Below the pieces are notes generated by a model that did no database searches, was not told the DNA's origin, and was given only the letters and a program-made list of their open reading frames with translations. A stretch of DNA of 64,000 nucleotides, taken from the NCBI GenBank assembly GCA_029851415.1, contig CM056743.1, positions 72,685,186 to 72,749,185 on the forward strand. Reading direction: 5' to 3'. This DNA is from Eretmocerus hayati (Eukaryota > Arthropoda > Insecta > Hymenoptera > Aphelinidae). Below are positions 38,056 to 51,405 of this stretch, piece after piece. A program made the position numbers and the translations under genes. Position 1 is the stretch's first letter; every line of letters begins with the position of its first letter.

Positions 38056-39990
38056 TAGATTCTGGGAGCAATAGATTAGCAATAATATATAAGCTGAGTG
38101 AGGTTCCCATGGGTCGACAAAAACTCAATGTTTGTGCTGGTCCACATTGAACTCAGCACAATCACTCAAATCTCCGCCGGGAAATGCTCTGAGGGGATGA
38201 TCAAAATGGATTCTGAGAGCAATGAATCAGCAACAAAATGTAAGCTAGGTTAGGTTCTGATAGGTCAGCGGAAACCCATCGTTTGTGTTGGGTCCACATT
38301 GAACTCAGCACAAGCACTCATATCTCCGCCGGAAGTTGCTCTAACGGGATGATCGAAACGGATTCTGAGAGCAATGAATTAGCAATGAAATATCAGCTAA
38401 GTCAGGTTTCGATGGGTCGACAAAAACTCAATGTTTGCGCTGGGTCCACATTGAACTCAGCACAAGCACTCATATCTCCGCCGGAAATTGCTCTGAGGGG
38501 ACCACCGAAATAGATTCTGGGAGCAATAGATTTGCAATAATATATAAGCTGAGTCAGGTTCCTATGGGTCGACAAAAACTCAATGTTTGCGCTGGGTCCA
38601 TATTGAACTCAGCACAAACACTCATATCTTTGCCGGGAGTTGCTCTAAGGGGATGATCAGAACGGATTCTGGGAGCAATGAATTAGCAATAGAATATAAG
38701 CTAAGTTGGGTTCCGATCGGTCAGCATAAACCCAATGTTTGTGCTGGGTCCACATTGAACTCACCATAAGCACTCATATCTCCGCCGGAAGTTGCTCTAA
38801 GGGGATGAGCAGAACGGATTCTGAGAGCGATAAATTAGCAATAAAATATAAGCTAAGTGAGGTTCCGATAGGTCAGCGGAAATCCAATGTTTGTGCTGAG
38901 TCCACATTGAACTCAGCACAAGCACTCATATCTCCGCCGGGGAATTCTCTGAGGGGATGATCAAAATAGATTCTGGGAGCAATAAATTAGCAATGAAATA
39001 TCAGCTGAGTCAGGTTCCCATGGGTCGACAAAAACTCAATGTTTGTGCTGGGTCCACATTGAACTCAGCACAAGCACTCATATCTCCGCCGGGGAATGCT
39101 CTGAGGGGATGATCAAAACGGATTCTGAGAGCAATGAATCAGCAATAAAATGTAAGCTAGGTTAGGTTCTGATAGGTCAGCGGAAACCCATCGTTTGTGT
39201 CCGGTCCACATTGAACTCAGCACAAGCACTCATATCTCCGCCGGAAGTTGCTCCAAGGGGATGATCGCAACGGATTCTGAGAGCAATAAATTAGTAATAA
39301 AATATAAGCTAAGTCAGGTTTCGATGGGTCGACAAAAACTCAATGTTTGCGCTGAGTCCACATTGAACTCAGCACAAGCATTCATATCTCCGCCGGAAAT
39401 TGCTCTGAGGGGATGATCGAAATAGATTCTGGGAGCAATAGATTAGCAATAATATATAAGCTGAGTCAGGTTCCTATGGGTCGACAAAAACTCAATGTTT
39501 GCGCTGGGTCCATATTGAACTCAGCACAAATACTCATATCTCCGCCGGAAGTTGCTCTAAGGGGATGAGCAGAACGGATTCTGAGAGCGAAACATTAGCA
39601 ATAAAATATCAGCTAAGTGAGGTTCCGATAGGTCAGCGGAAATCCAATGTTCGTGCTGAGTCCACATTGAACTCAGCACGAGCACTCGTATCACCGCCGG
39701 AAATTGCTCTGAGGGGATGATCAAAGTAGATTCTGGGAGCAATAAATTAGCAATAAAATATCAGCTAAGTCATGTTTCGATGGGTCGACAAAAACTCAAT
39801 GTTTGCACTGGGTCCACACTGAACTCAGCACAAACACTCATATCTCTGCCGGAAGTTGCTCTAAGGGGATGATCAGAACGGATTCTGGGAGCAATCAATT
39901 AGCAATAAAATATAAGCTGAGTTAGGTTCCGATCGGTCAGCATAAACCCAATGTTTGTGCTGGGTCCACATTGAACTCAGCACAAGCACT
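38056..39990 (+). repeat. Partial third copy of the large family III unit with a 303 bp internal deletion
   Basis: 38,056-38,937 matches 31,066-31,947 at an offset of 6,990 bp (also 19,970-20,851) and shares 'gaggggaccaccgaaatag' and 'ttgaactcaccataagc'. From about 38,938 the match continues at 32,251 onward at an offset of 6,687 bp. Two monomers present in the other copies are therefore missing here (303 bp). The join falls inside 'ccgccgggga', where the two parents are alike, so the monomer phase is kept. Homology ends near 39,990. Confidence 0.82.
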
Positions 39991-41850
39991 CATATCTCCG
40001 CCGGGGAATGCTCTGAGGGGATGATCAAAATAGATTCTGGGAGCAATAAATTAGCAATGAATTATCAGCTAAGTCAGGTTTCGATGGGTCGACAGAAACT
40101 CAATGTTTGCGCTGAGTCAGCATTGAACTCAGCACACGCATTCATATCTCCGCCTGAAATTGCTCTGAGGGGATGATCGAAATAGATTCTGGGAGCAATA
40201 GATTAGCAATAATATATAAGCTGAGTCAGGTTCCTATGGGTCGACAAAAACTCAATGTTTGTGCTGGGTCCATATTGAACTCAGCACAAACGCTCATATC
40301 TTTGCCGGAAGTTGCTCTAAGGGGATGATCAGAACGGATTCTGGGAGCAATGAATTAGCAATAGAATATAAGCTAAGTTGGGTTCCGATCGGTCAGCATA
40401 AACCCAATGTTTGTGCTGGGTCCACATTGAACTCAGCACAAGCACTCATATCTCCGCCGGGGAATGATCTGAGGGGATGATCAAAATAGATTCTGGGAGC
40501 AATAAATTAGCAATGAAATATCAGCTAAGTCAGGTTTCGATGGGTCGACAAAAACTCAATGTTTGCGCTGGGTCCACACTGAACTCAGCACAAGCACTCA
40601 TATCTCCGCCGGAAATTGCTCTGAGGGGATGATCGAAATAGATTCTGGGAGCAATAGATTAGCAATAATATATGAGCTGAGTCAGGTTCCCATGGGTCGA
40701 CAAAAACTCAATGTTTGTGCTGGTCCACATTGAACTCATTACAAGCACTCAAATCTCCGCCGGGAAATGCTCTAAGGGGATGATCAAAACGGATTCTGAG
40801 AGCAATGAATCAGCAATAAAATGTAAGCTAGGTTAGGTTCTGATAGGTCACCGGAAACCCATCGTTTGTGTTGGGTCCACATTGAACTCAGCACAAGCAC
40901 TCATATCTCCGCCGGAAGTTGCTCCAAGGGGATGATCGAAACGGATTCTGAGAGAAATAAATTAGCAATGAAATATCAGCTAAGTCAGGTTCGATGGGTC
41001 GACAAAAACTCAATGTTTGCGCTGGGTCCACATCGAACTCAGACCAAGCACTCATATCTCCGCCGGAGATTGCTCTGAGGGGACGATCGAAATAGATTCT
41101 GGGAGCAATAGATTTGCAATAATATATAAGCTGAGTCAGGTTCCTATGGGTCGACAAAAACTCAATGTTTGCGCTGGGTCCATATTGAACTCAGCACAAA
41201 CACTCATATCTTTGCCGGAAGTTGCTCTAAGGGGATGATCAGAACGGATTCTGGGAGCAATGAATTAGCAATAGAATATAAGCTAAGTTGGGTTCCGATC
41301 GGTCAACATAAACCCAATGTTTGTGCTGGGTCCACATTGAACTCACGGAGCACTCATATCTCCGCCGGAAGTTGCTCTAAGGGAATGAGCAGAACGGATT
41401 CTGAGAGCGATAAATTAGCAATAAAATATTAGCTAAGTGAGGTTCCGATAGGTCAGCGGAAATCCAATGTTTGTGCTGAGTCCACATTGAACTCAGCACA
41501 AGCACTCATATCTCCGCCGGGAATCGCTCTGAGGGGATGAACGAAGTAGATTCTGGGAGCAATAAATTGGCAATGAAATATCAGCTAAGTCAGGTTTCGA
41601 TGGGTCGACAAAAACTCAATGTTTGCGCTGGGTCCACACTGAACTCAGCACAAACACTCATATCTCTGCCGGAAGTTGCTCTAAGGGGATGATCAGGACG
41701 GATTCTGGGAGCAATGAATTAGCAATAGAATATAAGCTAAGTTGGGTTCCGATCGGTCAGCATAAACCCAATGTTTGTGCTGGGTCCACATTGAACTCAG
41801 CACAAGCACTCATATCTCCGCCGGGCAATGCTCTGAGGGGATGATCAAAA
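39727..41850 (+). repeat. 14-monomer unit (2,124 bp), first copy
   Basis: From 'tagattctgggagc' at 39,727 the sequence recurs exactly 2,124 bp later. Markers are 'gctaagtcatgtttcg', 'gagtcagcattgaactc' with 'cacacgcattcat', 'gtgctggtccacattg' with 'actcattacaagc', 'gtcaggttcgatggg', 'ctcagaccaagcactc', 'gaactcacggagcactc' and 'gggatgaacgaagtag'. Four missing bases explain why the length is 2,124 rather than 2,128: one each in 'gctggtccac' and 'caggttcgatg', and two in 'ctcacggagcactc'. I found no difference between copies at the places I compared. Confidence 0.9.
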
Positions 41851-43974
41851 TAGATTCTGGGAGCAATAAATTAGCAATAAAATATCAGCTAAGTCATGTT
41901 TCGATGGGTCGACAAAAACTCAATGTTTGCACTGGGTCCACACTGAACTCAGCACAAACACTCATATCTCTGCCGGAAGTTGCTCTAAGGGGATGATCAG
42001 AACGGATTCTGGGAGCAATCAATTAGCAATAAAATATAAGCTGAGTTAGGTTCCGATCGGTCAGCATAAACCCAATGTTTGTGCTGGGTCCACATTGAAC
42101 TCAGCACAAGCACTCATATCTCCGCCGGGGAATGCTCTGAGGGGATGATCAAAATAGATTCTGGGAGCAATAAATTAGCAATGAATTATCAGCTAAGTCA
42201 GGTTTCGATGGGTCGACAGAAACTCAATGTTTGCGCTGAGTCAGCATTGAACTCAGCACACGCATTCATATCTCCGCCTGAAATTGCTCTGAGGGGATGA
42301 TCGAAATAGATTCTGGGAGCAATAGATTAGCAATAATATATAAGCTGAGTCAGGTTCCTATGGGTCGACAAAAACTCAATGTTTGTGCTGGGTCCATATT
42401 GAACTCAGCACAAACGCTCATATCTTTGCCGGAAGTTGCTCTAAGGGGATGATCAGAACGGATTCTGGGAGCAATGAATTAGCAATAGAATATAAGCTAA
42501 GTTGGGTTCCGATCGGTCAGCATAAACCCAATGTTTGTGCTGGGTCCACATTGAACTCAGCACAAGCACTCATATCTCCGCCGGGGAATGATCTGAGGGG
42601 ATGATCAAAATAGATTCTGGGAGCAATAAATTAGCAATGAAATATCAGCTAAGTCAGGTTTCGATGGGTCGACAAAAACTCAATGTTTGCGCTGGGTCCA
42701 CACTGAACTCAGCACAAGCACTCATATCTCCGCCGGAAATTGCTCTGAGGGGATGATCGAAATAGATTCTGGGAGCAATAGATTAGCAATAATATATGAG
42801 CTGAGTCAGGTTCCCATGGGTCGACAAAAACTCAATGTTTGTGCTGGTCCACATTGAACTCATTACAAGCACTCAAATCTCCGCCGGGAAATGCTCTAAG
42901 GGGATGATCAAAACGGATTCTGAGAGCAATGAATCAGCAATAAAATGTAAGCTAGGTTAGGTTCTGATAGGTCACCGGAAACCCATCGTTTGTGTTGGGT
43001 CCACATTGAACTCAGCACAAGCACTCATATCTCCGCCGGAAGTTGCTCCAAGGGGATGATCGAAACGGATTCTGAGAGAAATAAATTAGCAATGAAATAT
43101 CAGCTAAGTCAGGTTCGATGGGTCGACAAAAACTCAATGTTTGCGCTGGGTCCACATCGAACTCAGACCAAGCACTCATATCTCCGCCGGAGATTGCTCT
43201 GAGGGGACGATCGAAATAGATTCTGGGAGCAATAGATTTGCAATAATATATAAGCTGAGTCAGGTTCCTATGGGTCGACAAAAACTCAATGTTTGCGCTG
43301 GGTCCATATTGAACTCAGCACAAACACTCATATCTTTGCCGGAAGTTGCTCTAAGGGGATGATCAGAACGGATTCTGGGAGCAATGAATTAGCAATAGAA
43401 TATAAGCTAAGTTGGGTTCCGATCGGTCAACATAAACCCAATGTTTGTGCTGGGTCCACATTGAACTCACGGAGCACTCATATCTCCGCCGGAAGTTGCT
43501 CTAAGGGAATGAGCAGAACGGATTCTGAGAGCGATAAATTAGCAATAAAATATTAGCTAAGTGAGGTTCCGATAGGTCAGCGGAAATCCAATGTTTGTGC
43601 TGAGTCCACATTGAACTCAGCACAAGCACTCATATCTCCGCCGGGAATCGCTCTGAGGGGATGAACGAAGTAGATTCTGGGAGCAATAAATTGGCAATGA
43701 AATATCAGCTAAGTCAGGTTTCGATGGGTCGACAAAAACTCAATGTTTGCGCTGGGTCCACACTGAACTCAGCACAAACACTCATATCTCTGCCGGAAGT
43801 TGCTCTAAGGGGATGATCAGGACGGATTCTGGGAGCAATGAATTAGCAATAGAATATAAGCTAAGTTGGGTTCCGATCGGTCAGCATAAACCCAATGTTT
43901 GTGCTGGGTCCACATTGAACTCAGCACAAGCACTCATATCTCCGCCGGGCAATGCTCTGAGGGGATGATCAAAA
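41851..43974 (+). repeat. 14-monomer unit (2,124 bp), second copy
   Basis: Head-to-tail copy of 39,727-41,850 with all the same indels and rare substitutions. The match breaks just past 43,974, where 'gcaatggaatatcagc' replaces 'gcaataaaatatcagc'. Identity this high over more than 2 kb means either a very recent event or an assembly duplication. Confidence 0.9.
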
Positions 43975-45329
43975 TAGATTCTGGGAGCAATAAATTAGCA
44001 ATGGAATATCAGCTAAGTCAGGTTCCCATGGGTCGACAAAAACTCAATGTTTGTGCTGGGTCCACATTGAACTCAGCACAAGCACTCATATCTCCGCCGG
44101 AAGTTGCTCCAAGGGGATGATCGGAACGGATTCTGAGAGGAATAAATTAGTAATAAAATATAAGCTAAGTCAGGTTTCGATGGGTCGACAAAAACTCAAT
44201 GTTTGCGCTGAGTCAGCATTGAACTCAGCACAAGCATTCATATCTCCGCCGGCAATCGCTCTGAGGGGATAATCAAAATAGATTCTGGGAGCAATGAATC
44301 AACAATAAAATATAAGCTAAGTCAGGTTTCGATGGGTCGCCAAAAACTCAATGTTTGTCCTGGGTCCACATGGAACTCAGCACAAACACTCATATCTCCG
44401 CCGGAAGTTGCTCTAAGGGGATGATCAAAACGGATTCTGAGAGCAATAAATCAGCAATGAAATATAAGCTAAGTTAGGTTCCGATAGGTCAGCGAAAATC
44501 CAATGTTTGTGCTGAGTCCACATTGAACTCAGCACATGCACTCACATCTCCGCCGGAAATTGCTCTGAGGGGATGATCAAAACGGATTCTGAGAGCGATA
44601 AATCAGCAATGGAATATCAGCTAAGTCAGGTTTCGATGGGTCGTCAAAAACTCAATGTTCGCGCTGGGTCCACATTGAACTCAGCACAGACACTCATATC
44701 TCCACCGGAAATTGCTCTGAGGGGATGATCCAAACGGATTCTGAGAGCAATAAATTAGCAATGGAATATAAGCTAAGTTAGGTTCCGATCGGTCAGCACA
44801 AACCCAATGTTTGTGCTGGGTCCACATTGAACTCAGCACAAGCACTCATATCTCGACCGGGAATGGCTCCGAGGGGATGATCAAAATAGATTCTGGGAGC
44901 AATGAATCAGCGATGAAATATAAGCTAAGTCAGGTTTCGATGGGTCGACAAAGACTGAATGTTTGTGCTGGGTCCACATTGGACTCAGCACAAGCACTCA
45001 TATCTCCGCCGGAAGTTGCTCCAAGGGGATGATCGAAACGGATTCTGAGAGCAATAAATTAGCAATGAAATATCAGCTAAGTCAGGTTTCGATGGGTCGA
45101 CAAAAACTCAATGTTTCTGCTGGTCCACATTGAACTCAGCACAAGCACTCAAATCTCCGCCGGGAAATGCTCTGAGGGGATGATCAAAACGGATTCTGAG
45201 AGCGATGAATTAGCAATAAAATCTAAGCTAAGTTAGGGTCCGATAGGTAGGCGAAAACCCAATGTTTGTGCTGGGTCCACATTGAACTCAGCACAAGCAC
45301 TCATATCTCCACCGGAAATTGCTCTGAGG
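43975..45329 (+). repeat. Transition from family III to family I monomers
   Basis: About nine monomers. Family III signatures ('gaggaataaattagtaat', 'gagtcagcattgaactc') stop inside one monomer near 44,240, where 'ccggcaatcgctctgag' with 'ggggataatcaaaatag' begins. The following copies resemble 3.4-4.0 kb and 9.7-10.0 kb, including 'tatctcgaccgggaatggc' near 44,850 and 3,825. Two later monomers (about 45,030-45,150) resemble family III again, so the edge is interleaved rather than sharp. No sequence foreign to the satellite marks the boundary. Confidence 0.7.
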
Positions 45330-45845
45330 GGATGATCCAAACGGATTCTGAGAGCAATAAATTAGCATGGGAATATCAGCTAAGTCAGATTTCGATGGGT
45401 CGTCAAAAACTCAATGTTTGCACTGGGTCCACATTGAACTCAGCACAAACACTCATATCTCTGCCGGGAGTTGCTCTAAGGGGATGATCAGAACGGATTC
45501 TGGGAGCAATAAATTAGCAATAGAATATAAGCTAAGTTAGGTTCCGATCGGTCAGCATAAACCCAATGTTTGTGCTGGGTCCACATTGAACTCAGCACAA
45601 GCACTCATATCTCCGCCGGGAATGGCTCCGGGGGGATGATCAGAATAGATTCTGGGAGCAATAAATTAGCGATGAAATATAAGCTAAGTCAGGTTTCGAT
45701 GGGTCGACAAAAACTGAATGTTTGTGCTGGGTCCACATTGAACTCAGCACAAGCACTCATATCTCCGCCGGGGAATGCTCTGAGGGGATGATCAAAATAG
45801 ATTCTGGAAGCAATGAAGAAGCAATAAAATATAAGCTAAGTCAGG

Positions 45846-45864
45846 TTTCGACGGGTCGACGAAA
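45846..45864. repeat. Second short dyad around GTCGAC, representative copy
   Basis: The sequence 'tttcgacgggtcgacgaaa' contains TTTCG and CGAAA as 5 bp inverted arms and includes the 6 bp palindrome GTCGAC. The commoner monomer form, 'tttcgatgggtcgacaaaa', keeps only TCGA-4 bases-TCGA. The extended form appears in a recurring monomer type that also has 'ctcgatgtttgtgctgtgtcgac', at about 4,060, 4,815, 7,710, 11,970, 36,740, 47,980, 51,010, 51,925, 54,050 and 57,090. Some copies instead read GGGTTGAC, which destroys the palindrome. Confidence 0.65.
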
Positions 45865-48800
45865 ACTCGATGTTTGTGCTGTGTCGACATTGGACTCAGC
45901 ACGAACACTTATATCTCCGCCGGGAGTTGCTCTAAGGGGATGATCAGAACGGATTCTGAGGGCAATAAAGTGGCAATGGAATATAAGCTAAGTCAGGTTT
46001 CGATGGGTTGACAAAAACTCAATGTTTGTGCTGGGTCCACATTGAACTCAGCACAAGCATTCATATCTCCGCCGGAAATCGCTCTGAGGGGATAATCAAA
46101 ATGTATTCTGGGAGCAATGAATCAGCAATAAAATATAAGCTAAGTCAGGTTTGGATGGGTCGCCAAAAACTCTATGTTTGTCCTGGGTCCACATGGAACT
46201 CAGCACAAACACTCATATCTCCGCCGGAAGTTGCTCTAAGGGGATGATCAAAACGGATTCTGAGAGCAATAAATTAGAAATGAAATATGAGCTAAGTTAG
46301 GTTCCGATAGGTCAGCGAAAATCCAATGTTTGTGCTGAGTCCACATTGAACTCAGCACAAGCACTCATATCTCCGCCGGGAATTGCTCTGAGGGGATGAT
46401 CAAAACGGATTCTGAGAGCAATAAATTAGCAATGGAATATCAGCTAAGTCAGGTTTCGATGGGTCGTCAAAAACTCAATGTTTGCCCTGGGTCCACATTG
46501 AACTCAGCACAAACACTCAGTCTCCGCTGGAAGTTGCTCTGAGGGGATGATCAAAACGGATTCTGAGAGCGATGAATTAGCAATGAAATCTGAGCTAAGT
46601 TAGGGTCCGATAGGTAGTCGAAAACCCAATGTTTGTGCTGGGTCCACATTGAAATCAGCACAAACACTCATATCTCCGCCGGAAGTTGCTCTAAGGGGAT
46701 GATCAAAACGGATTCTGAGAGCGATGAATTAGCAATGAAATATAAGCTAAGTTAGGTTCCGATAGGTCAGCGAAAATCCAATGTTTGTGCTGAGTCCACA
46801 TTGAACTCATCACAAGCACTCATATCTCCGCCGGGAATTGCTCTGAGGGGATGATCAAAACGGATTCAGGGAGCAATAAATTAGCAATAGAATAGAGGCT
46901 AAGTCAGGTTTCGATGGGTCGACGATATCTCGATGTTTGTGCTGGGTCCACATTGAGCTCAGCACAAAAACTCACATCTCCGCCGGAAGATGCTCTGAGG
47001 GGATGATCAAAACGGATTCTGAGAGCGATGAATTAGCAATAGAATATAAGCTAGGTTAGGTTCCGATAGGTCAGCGGAAACCCAATGTTTGTGCTGGGTC
47101 CACATTGAACTCAGCACAAGTATTCATATCTCCGCCGGCAATCGCTCTGAGGGAATAATCAAAATAGATTCTGGGAGCAATGAATCAGCAATAAAATATA
47201 AGCTAAGTCAGGTTTCGATGGGTCGCCAGGAACACAATGTTTGTCCTGGGTCCACATGGAACTCAGCACAAATACTCATATCTCCGCCGGAAGTTGCTCT
47301 AAGGGGATGATCAAAACGGATTCTGAGAGCAATAAATTAGCGATAAAATATAAGCTAAGTTAGGTTCCGATAGGTCGGCGAAAACCCAATGTTTGTGCTG
47401 GGTCCCTATTGAACTCAGCACAAGCACTCATATCTCTGCCGGAAATTGCTCTGAGGGGATGATCGAAATAGATTCTGGGAGCGATAAATTAGCAATGAAA
47501 TTTCAGCTAAGTCAGGTTTCGATGGGTGACAAAAACTCAATGTTAGCGCTGGGTCCACATGGAACTCAGCACAAACACTCATATCTCTGCCGGAAGTTGC
47601 TCTAAGGGGATGATCAGAACGGATTCTGGGAGCAATAAATTAGCAATAGAATATAAGCTCAGTTAGGTTCCGATTGGTCAGCATAAACCCAATGTTTGTG
47701 CTGGGTCCACATTGAACTCAGCACAAGCACTCATATCTCCGCCGGGAATGGCTCCGAGGGGATGATCAGAATAGATTCTGGGAGCAATAAATTAGCGATG
47801 AAATATAAGCTAAGTCAGGTTTCGATTGGTCGACAAAAACTAAATGTTTGTGCTGGGTCCACATTGAATTCAGCACAAGCACTCATATCTCCGCCGGGGA
47901 ATGCTCTGAGGGGATGATCAAAATAGATTCTGGAAGAAATGAATAAGCAATAGAATATAAGCTAAGTCAGGTTTCGACGGGTCGACGAAAACTCGATGTT
48001 TGTGCTGTGTCGACATTGGACTCAGCACAAACACTTATATCTCCGCCGGGAGTTGCTCTAACGGGATGATCAGAACGGATTCTGAGAGCAATAAATTGGC
48101 AATGGAATATAAGCTAAGTCAGGTTTCGATGGGTTGACAAAAACTCAATGTTTGTGCTGGGTCCACATTGAACTCAGCACAAGCATTCATATCTCCGCCG
48201 GAAATCGCTCTGAGGGGATAATCAAAATATATTCTGGGAGCAATGAATCAGCAATAAAATATAAGCTAAGTCAGGTTTTGATGGGTCGCCAAAAACTCTA
48301 TGTTTGTCCTGGGTCCACATGGAACTCACCACAAACACTCATGTCTCCGCCGGAAGTTGCTCTAAGGGGATGATCAAAACGGATTCTGAGAGCAATAAAT
48401 TAGCAATGAAATATAAGCTAAGTTAGGTTCCGATAGGTCAGCGGAAATCCAATGTTTGTGCTGAGTCCCCATTGAACTCAGCACAAGCACTCATATCTCC
48501 GCCGGGACTTGCTCTGAGGGGATGATCAAAACGGATTCTGAGAGCAATGAATTAGCAATGGAATATCAGCTAAGTCAGGTTTCGATGGGTCGTCAAAAAC
48601 TCAATGTTTGCGCTGGGTCCACATCGAACTCAGCACAAACACTCATATCTCCGCTGGAAGTTCTTCTTAGGGGATGATCAAAACGGATTCTGAGAGGGAT
48701 GAATTAGCAATGAAATCTAAGCTAAGTTAGGGTCCGATAGGTAGGCGAAAACCCAATGTTTGTGCTGGGTCCACATTGAACTCAATACAAGCACTCATAT

Positions 48801-48985
48801 CTCCGCCAGAAATTGCTCTGAGGGGATGATCAGAATGGATTCTGGAAGCGATAAATCAGCAATAGAATAGAGGCTAAGTCAGGTTTCGATGGGTCGACGA
48901 AATCTCGATGTTTGTGCTGGGTCCACATTGAACTCAGCACAAACACTCACATCTCCGCCGGAAGATGCTCTGAGGGGATGATCAA

Positions 48986-51221
48986 AACGGATTCTGAGGG
49001 CAATAAAGTGGCAATGGAATATAAGCTAAGTCAGGTTTCGATGGGTTGACAAAAACTCAATGTTTGTGCTGGGTCCACATTGAACTCAGCACAAGCATTC
49101 ATATCTCCGCCGGAAATCGCTCTGAGGGGATAATCAAAATGTATTCTGGGAGCAATGAATCAGCAATAAAATATAAGCTAAGTCAGGTTTGGATGGGTCG
49201 CCAAAAACTCTATGTTTGTCCTGGGTCCACATGGAACTCAGCACAAACACTCATATCTCCGCCGGAAGTTGCTCTAAGGGGATGATCAAAACGGATTCTG
49301 AGAGCAATAAATTAGAAATGAAATATGAGCTAAGTTAGGTTCCGATAGGTCAGCGAAAATCCAATGTTTGTGCTGAGTCCACATTGAACTCAGCACAAGC
49401 ACTCATATCTCCGCCGGGAATTGCTCTGAGGGGATGATCAAAACGGATTCTGAGAGCAATAAATTAGCAATGGAATATCAGCTAAGTCAGGTTTCGATGG
49501 GTCGTCAAAAACTCAATGTTTGCGCTGGGTCCACATTGAACTCAGCACAAACACTCAGTCTCCGCTGGAAGTTGCTCTGAGGGGATGATCAAAACGGATT
49601 CTGAGAGCGATGAATTAGCAATGAAATCTGAGCTAAGTTAGGGTCCGATAGGTAGTCGAAAACCCAATGTTTGTGCTGGGTCCACATTGAAATCAGCCTA
49701 AACACTCATATCTCCGCCGGAAGTTGCTCTAAGGGGATGATCAAAACGGATTCTGAGAGCGATGAATTAGCAATGAAATATAAGCTAAGTTAGGTTCCGA
49801 TAGGTCAGCGAAAATCCAATGTTTGTGCTGAGTCCACATTGAACTCATCACAAGCACTCATATCTCCGCCGGGAATTGCTCTGAGGGGATGATCAAAACG
49901 GATTCAGGGAGCAATAAATTAGCAATAGAATAGAGGCTAAGTCAGGTTTCGATGGGTCGACGATATCTCGATGTTTGTGCTGGGTCCACATTGAGCTCAG
50001 CACAAAAACTCACATCTCCGCCGGAAGATGCTCTGAGGGGATGATCAAAACGGATTCTGAGAGCGATGAATTAGCAATAGAATATAAGCTAGGTTAGGTT
50101 CCGATAGGTCAGCGGAAACCCAATGTTTGTGCTGGGTCCACATTGAACTCAGCACAAGTATTCATATCTCCGCCGGCAATCGCTCTGAGGGAATAATCAA
50201 AATAGATTCTGGGAGCAATGAATCAGCAATAAAATATAAGCTAAGTCAGGTTTCGATGGGTCGCCAGGAACACAATGTTTGTCCTGGGTCCACATGGAAC
50301 TCAGCACAAATACTCATATCTCCGCCGGAAGTTGCTCTAAGGGGATGATCAAAACGGATTCTGAGAGCAATAAATTAGCGATAAAATATAAGCTAAGTTA
50401 GGTTCCGATAGGTCGGCGAAAACCTAATGTTTGTGCTGGGTCCCTATTGAACTCAGCACAAGCACTCATATCTCTGCCGGAAATTGCTCTGAGGGGATGA
50501 TCGAAATAGATTCTGGGAGCGATAAATTAGCAATGAAATTTCAGCTAAGTCAGGTTTCGATGGGTGACAAAAACTCAATGTTAGCGCTGGGTCCACATGG
50601 AACTCAGCACAAACACTCATATCTCTGCCGGAAGTTGCTCTAAGGGGATGATCAGAACGGATTCTGGGAGCAATAAATTAGCAATATAATATAAGCTCAG
50701 TTAGGTTCCGATTGGTCAGCATAAACCCAATGTTTGTGCTGGGTCCACATTGAACTCAGCACAAGCACTCATATCTCCGCCGGGAATGGCTCCGAGGGGA
50801 TGATCAGAATAGATTCTGGGAGCAATAAATTAGCGATGAAATATAAGCTAAGTCAGGTTTCGATTGGTCGACAAAAACTGAATGTTTGTGCTGGGTCCAC
50901 ATTGAATTCAGCACAAGCACTCATATCTCCGCCGGGGAATGCTCTGAGGGGATGATCAAAATAGATTCTGGAAGAAATGAATAAGCAATAGAATATAAGC
51001 TAAGTCAGGTTTCGACGGGTCGACGAAAACTCGATGTTTGTGCTGTGTCGACATTGGACTCAGCACAAACACTTATATCTCCGCCGGGAGTTGCTCTAAC
51101 GGGATGATCAGAACGGATTCTGAGAGCAATAAATTGGCAATGGAATATAAGCTAAGTCAGGTTTCGATGGGTTGACAAAAACTCAATGTTTGTGCTGGGT
51201 CCACATTGAACTCAGCACAAG
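48986..51221 (+). repeat. Internal repeat of the 40-mer unit (3,038 bp period), example copy
   Basis: One of four copies of a segment of about 2.24 kb. The others begin near 45,948, 52,024 and 55,062. It starts in 'attctgagggcaataaag' and ends where 'caagcattcatatc' becomes 'caagcttccatatc'. The four copies fall into two pairs by shared variants (1 with 3, 2 with 4), consistent with a 20-monomer duplication followed by duplication of the resulting 40-monomer unit. Confidence 0.87.
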
Positions 51222-51405
51222 CTTCCATATCTCCGCCGGAGATTGCTCTGAGGGGAGGATCAAATAAGATTCTGTGAGCAATAAATTAGCAATGAAATAT
51301 GAGCTGAGTCAGGTTTCGATGGGTCGACAAAAACTCAATGTTTGTGCTGGGTCCACATTGAACTCAGCACAAGCACTCATATCTCCGCCGGAATATACTC
51401 TGAGG

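Larger units (their letters stand above)
45330..51405 (+). repeat. 40-monomer higher-order unit (6,076 bp), copy 1
   Basis: From 'gatgatccaaacggattc' near 45,330 the sequence recurs at 51,406, and the second copy ends near 57,481, so exactly two copies stand head to tail. Inside the unit, a segment of about 2.24 kb occurs twice 3,038 bp apart (about 45,948-48,183 and 48,986-51,221), separated by different blocks of about five monomers. The unit is two bases short of 20 x 152 per half. The causes are visible: 'cactcagtctccgctgg' near 46,513 and 'gatgggtgacaaaaac' near 47,521 each lack one base. Variants alternate between halves (see the second copy), which makes 6,076 bp, not 3,038 bp, the latest unit of duplication. 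Confidence 0.9.

Noticed and set aside
40888..41157. Minus-strand open frames of 61-89 codons (also near 19,344, 21,775, 28,220, 43,012)
   Set aside because: They recur at identical monomer positions in duplicated segments and are reverse-strand shadows of the satellite.
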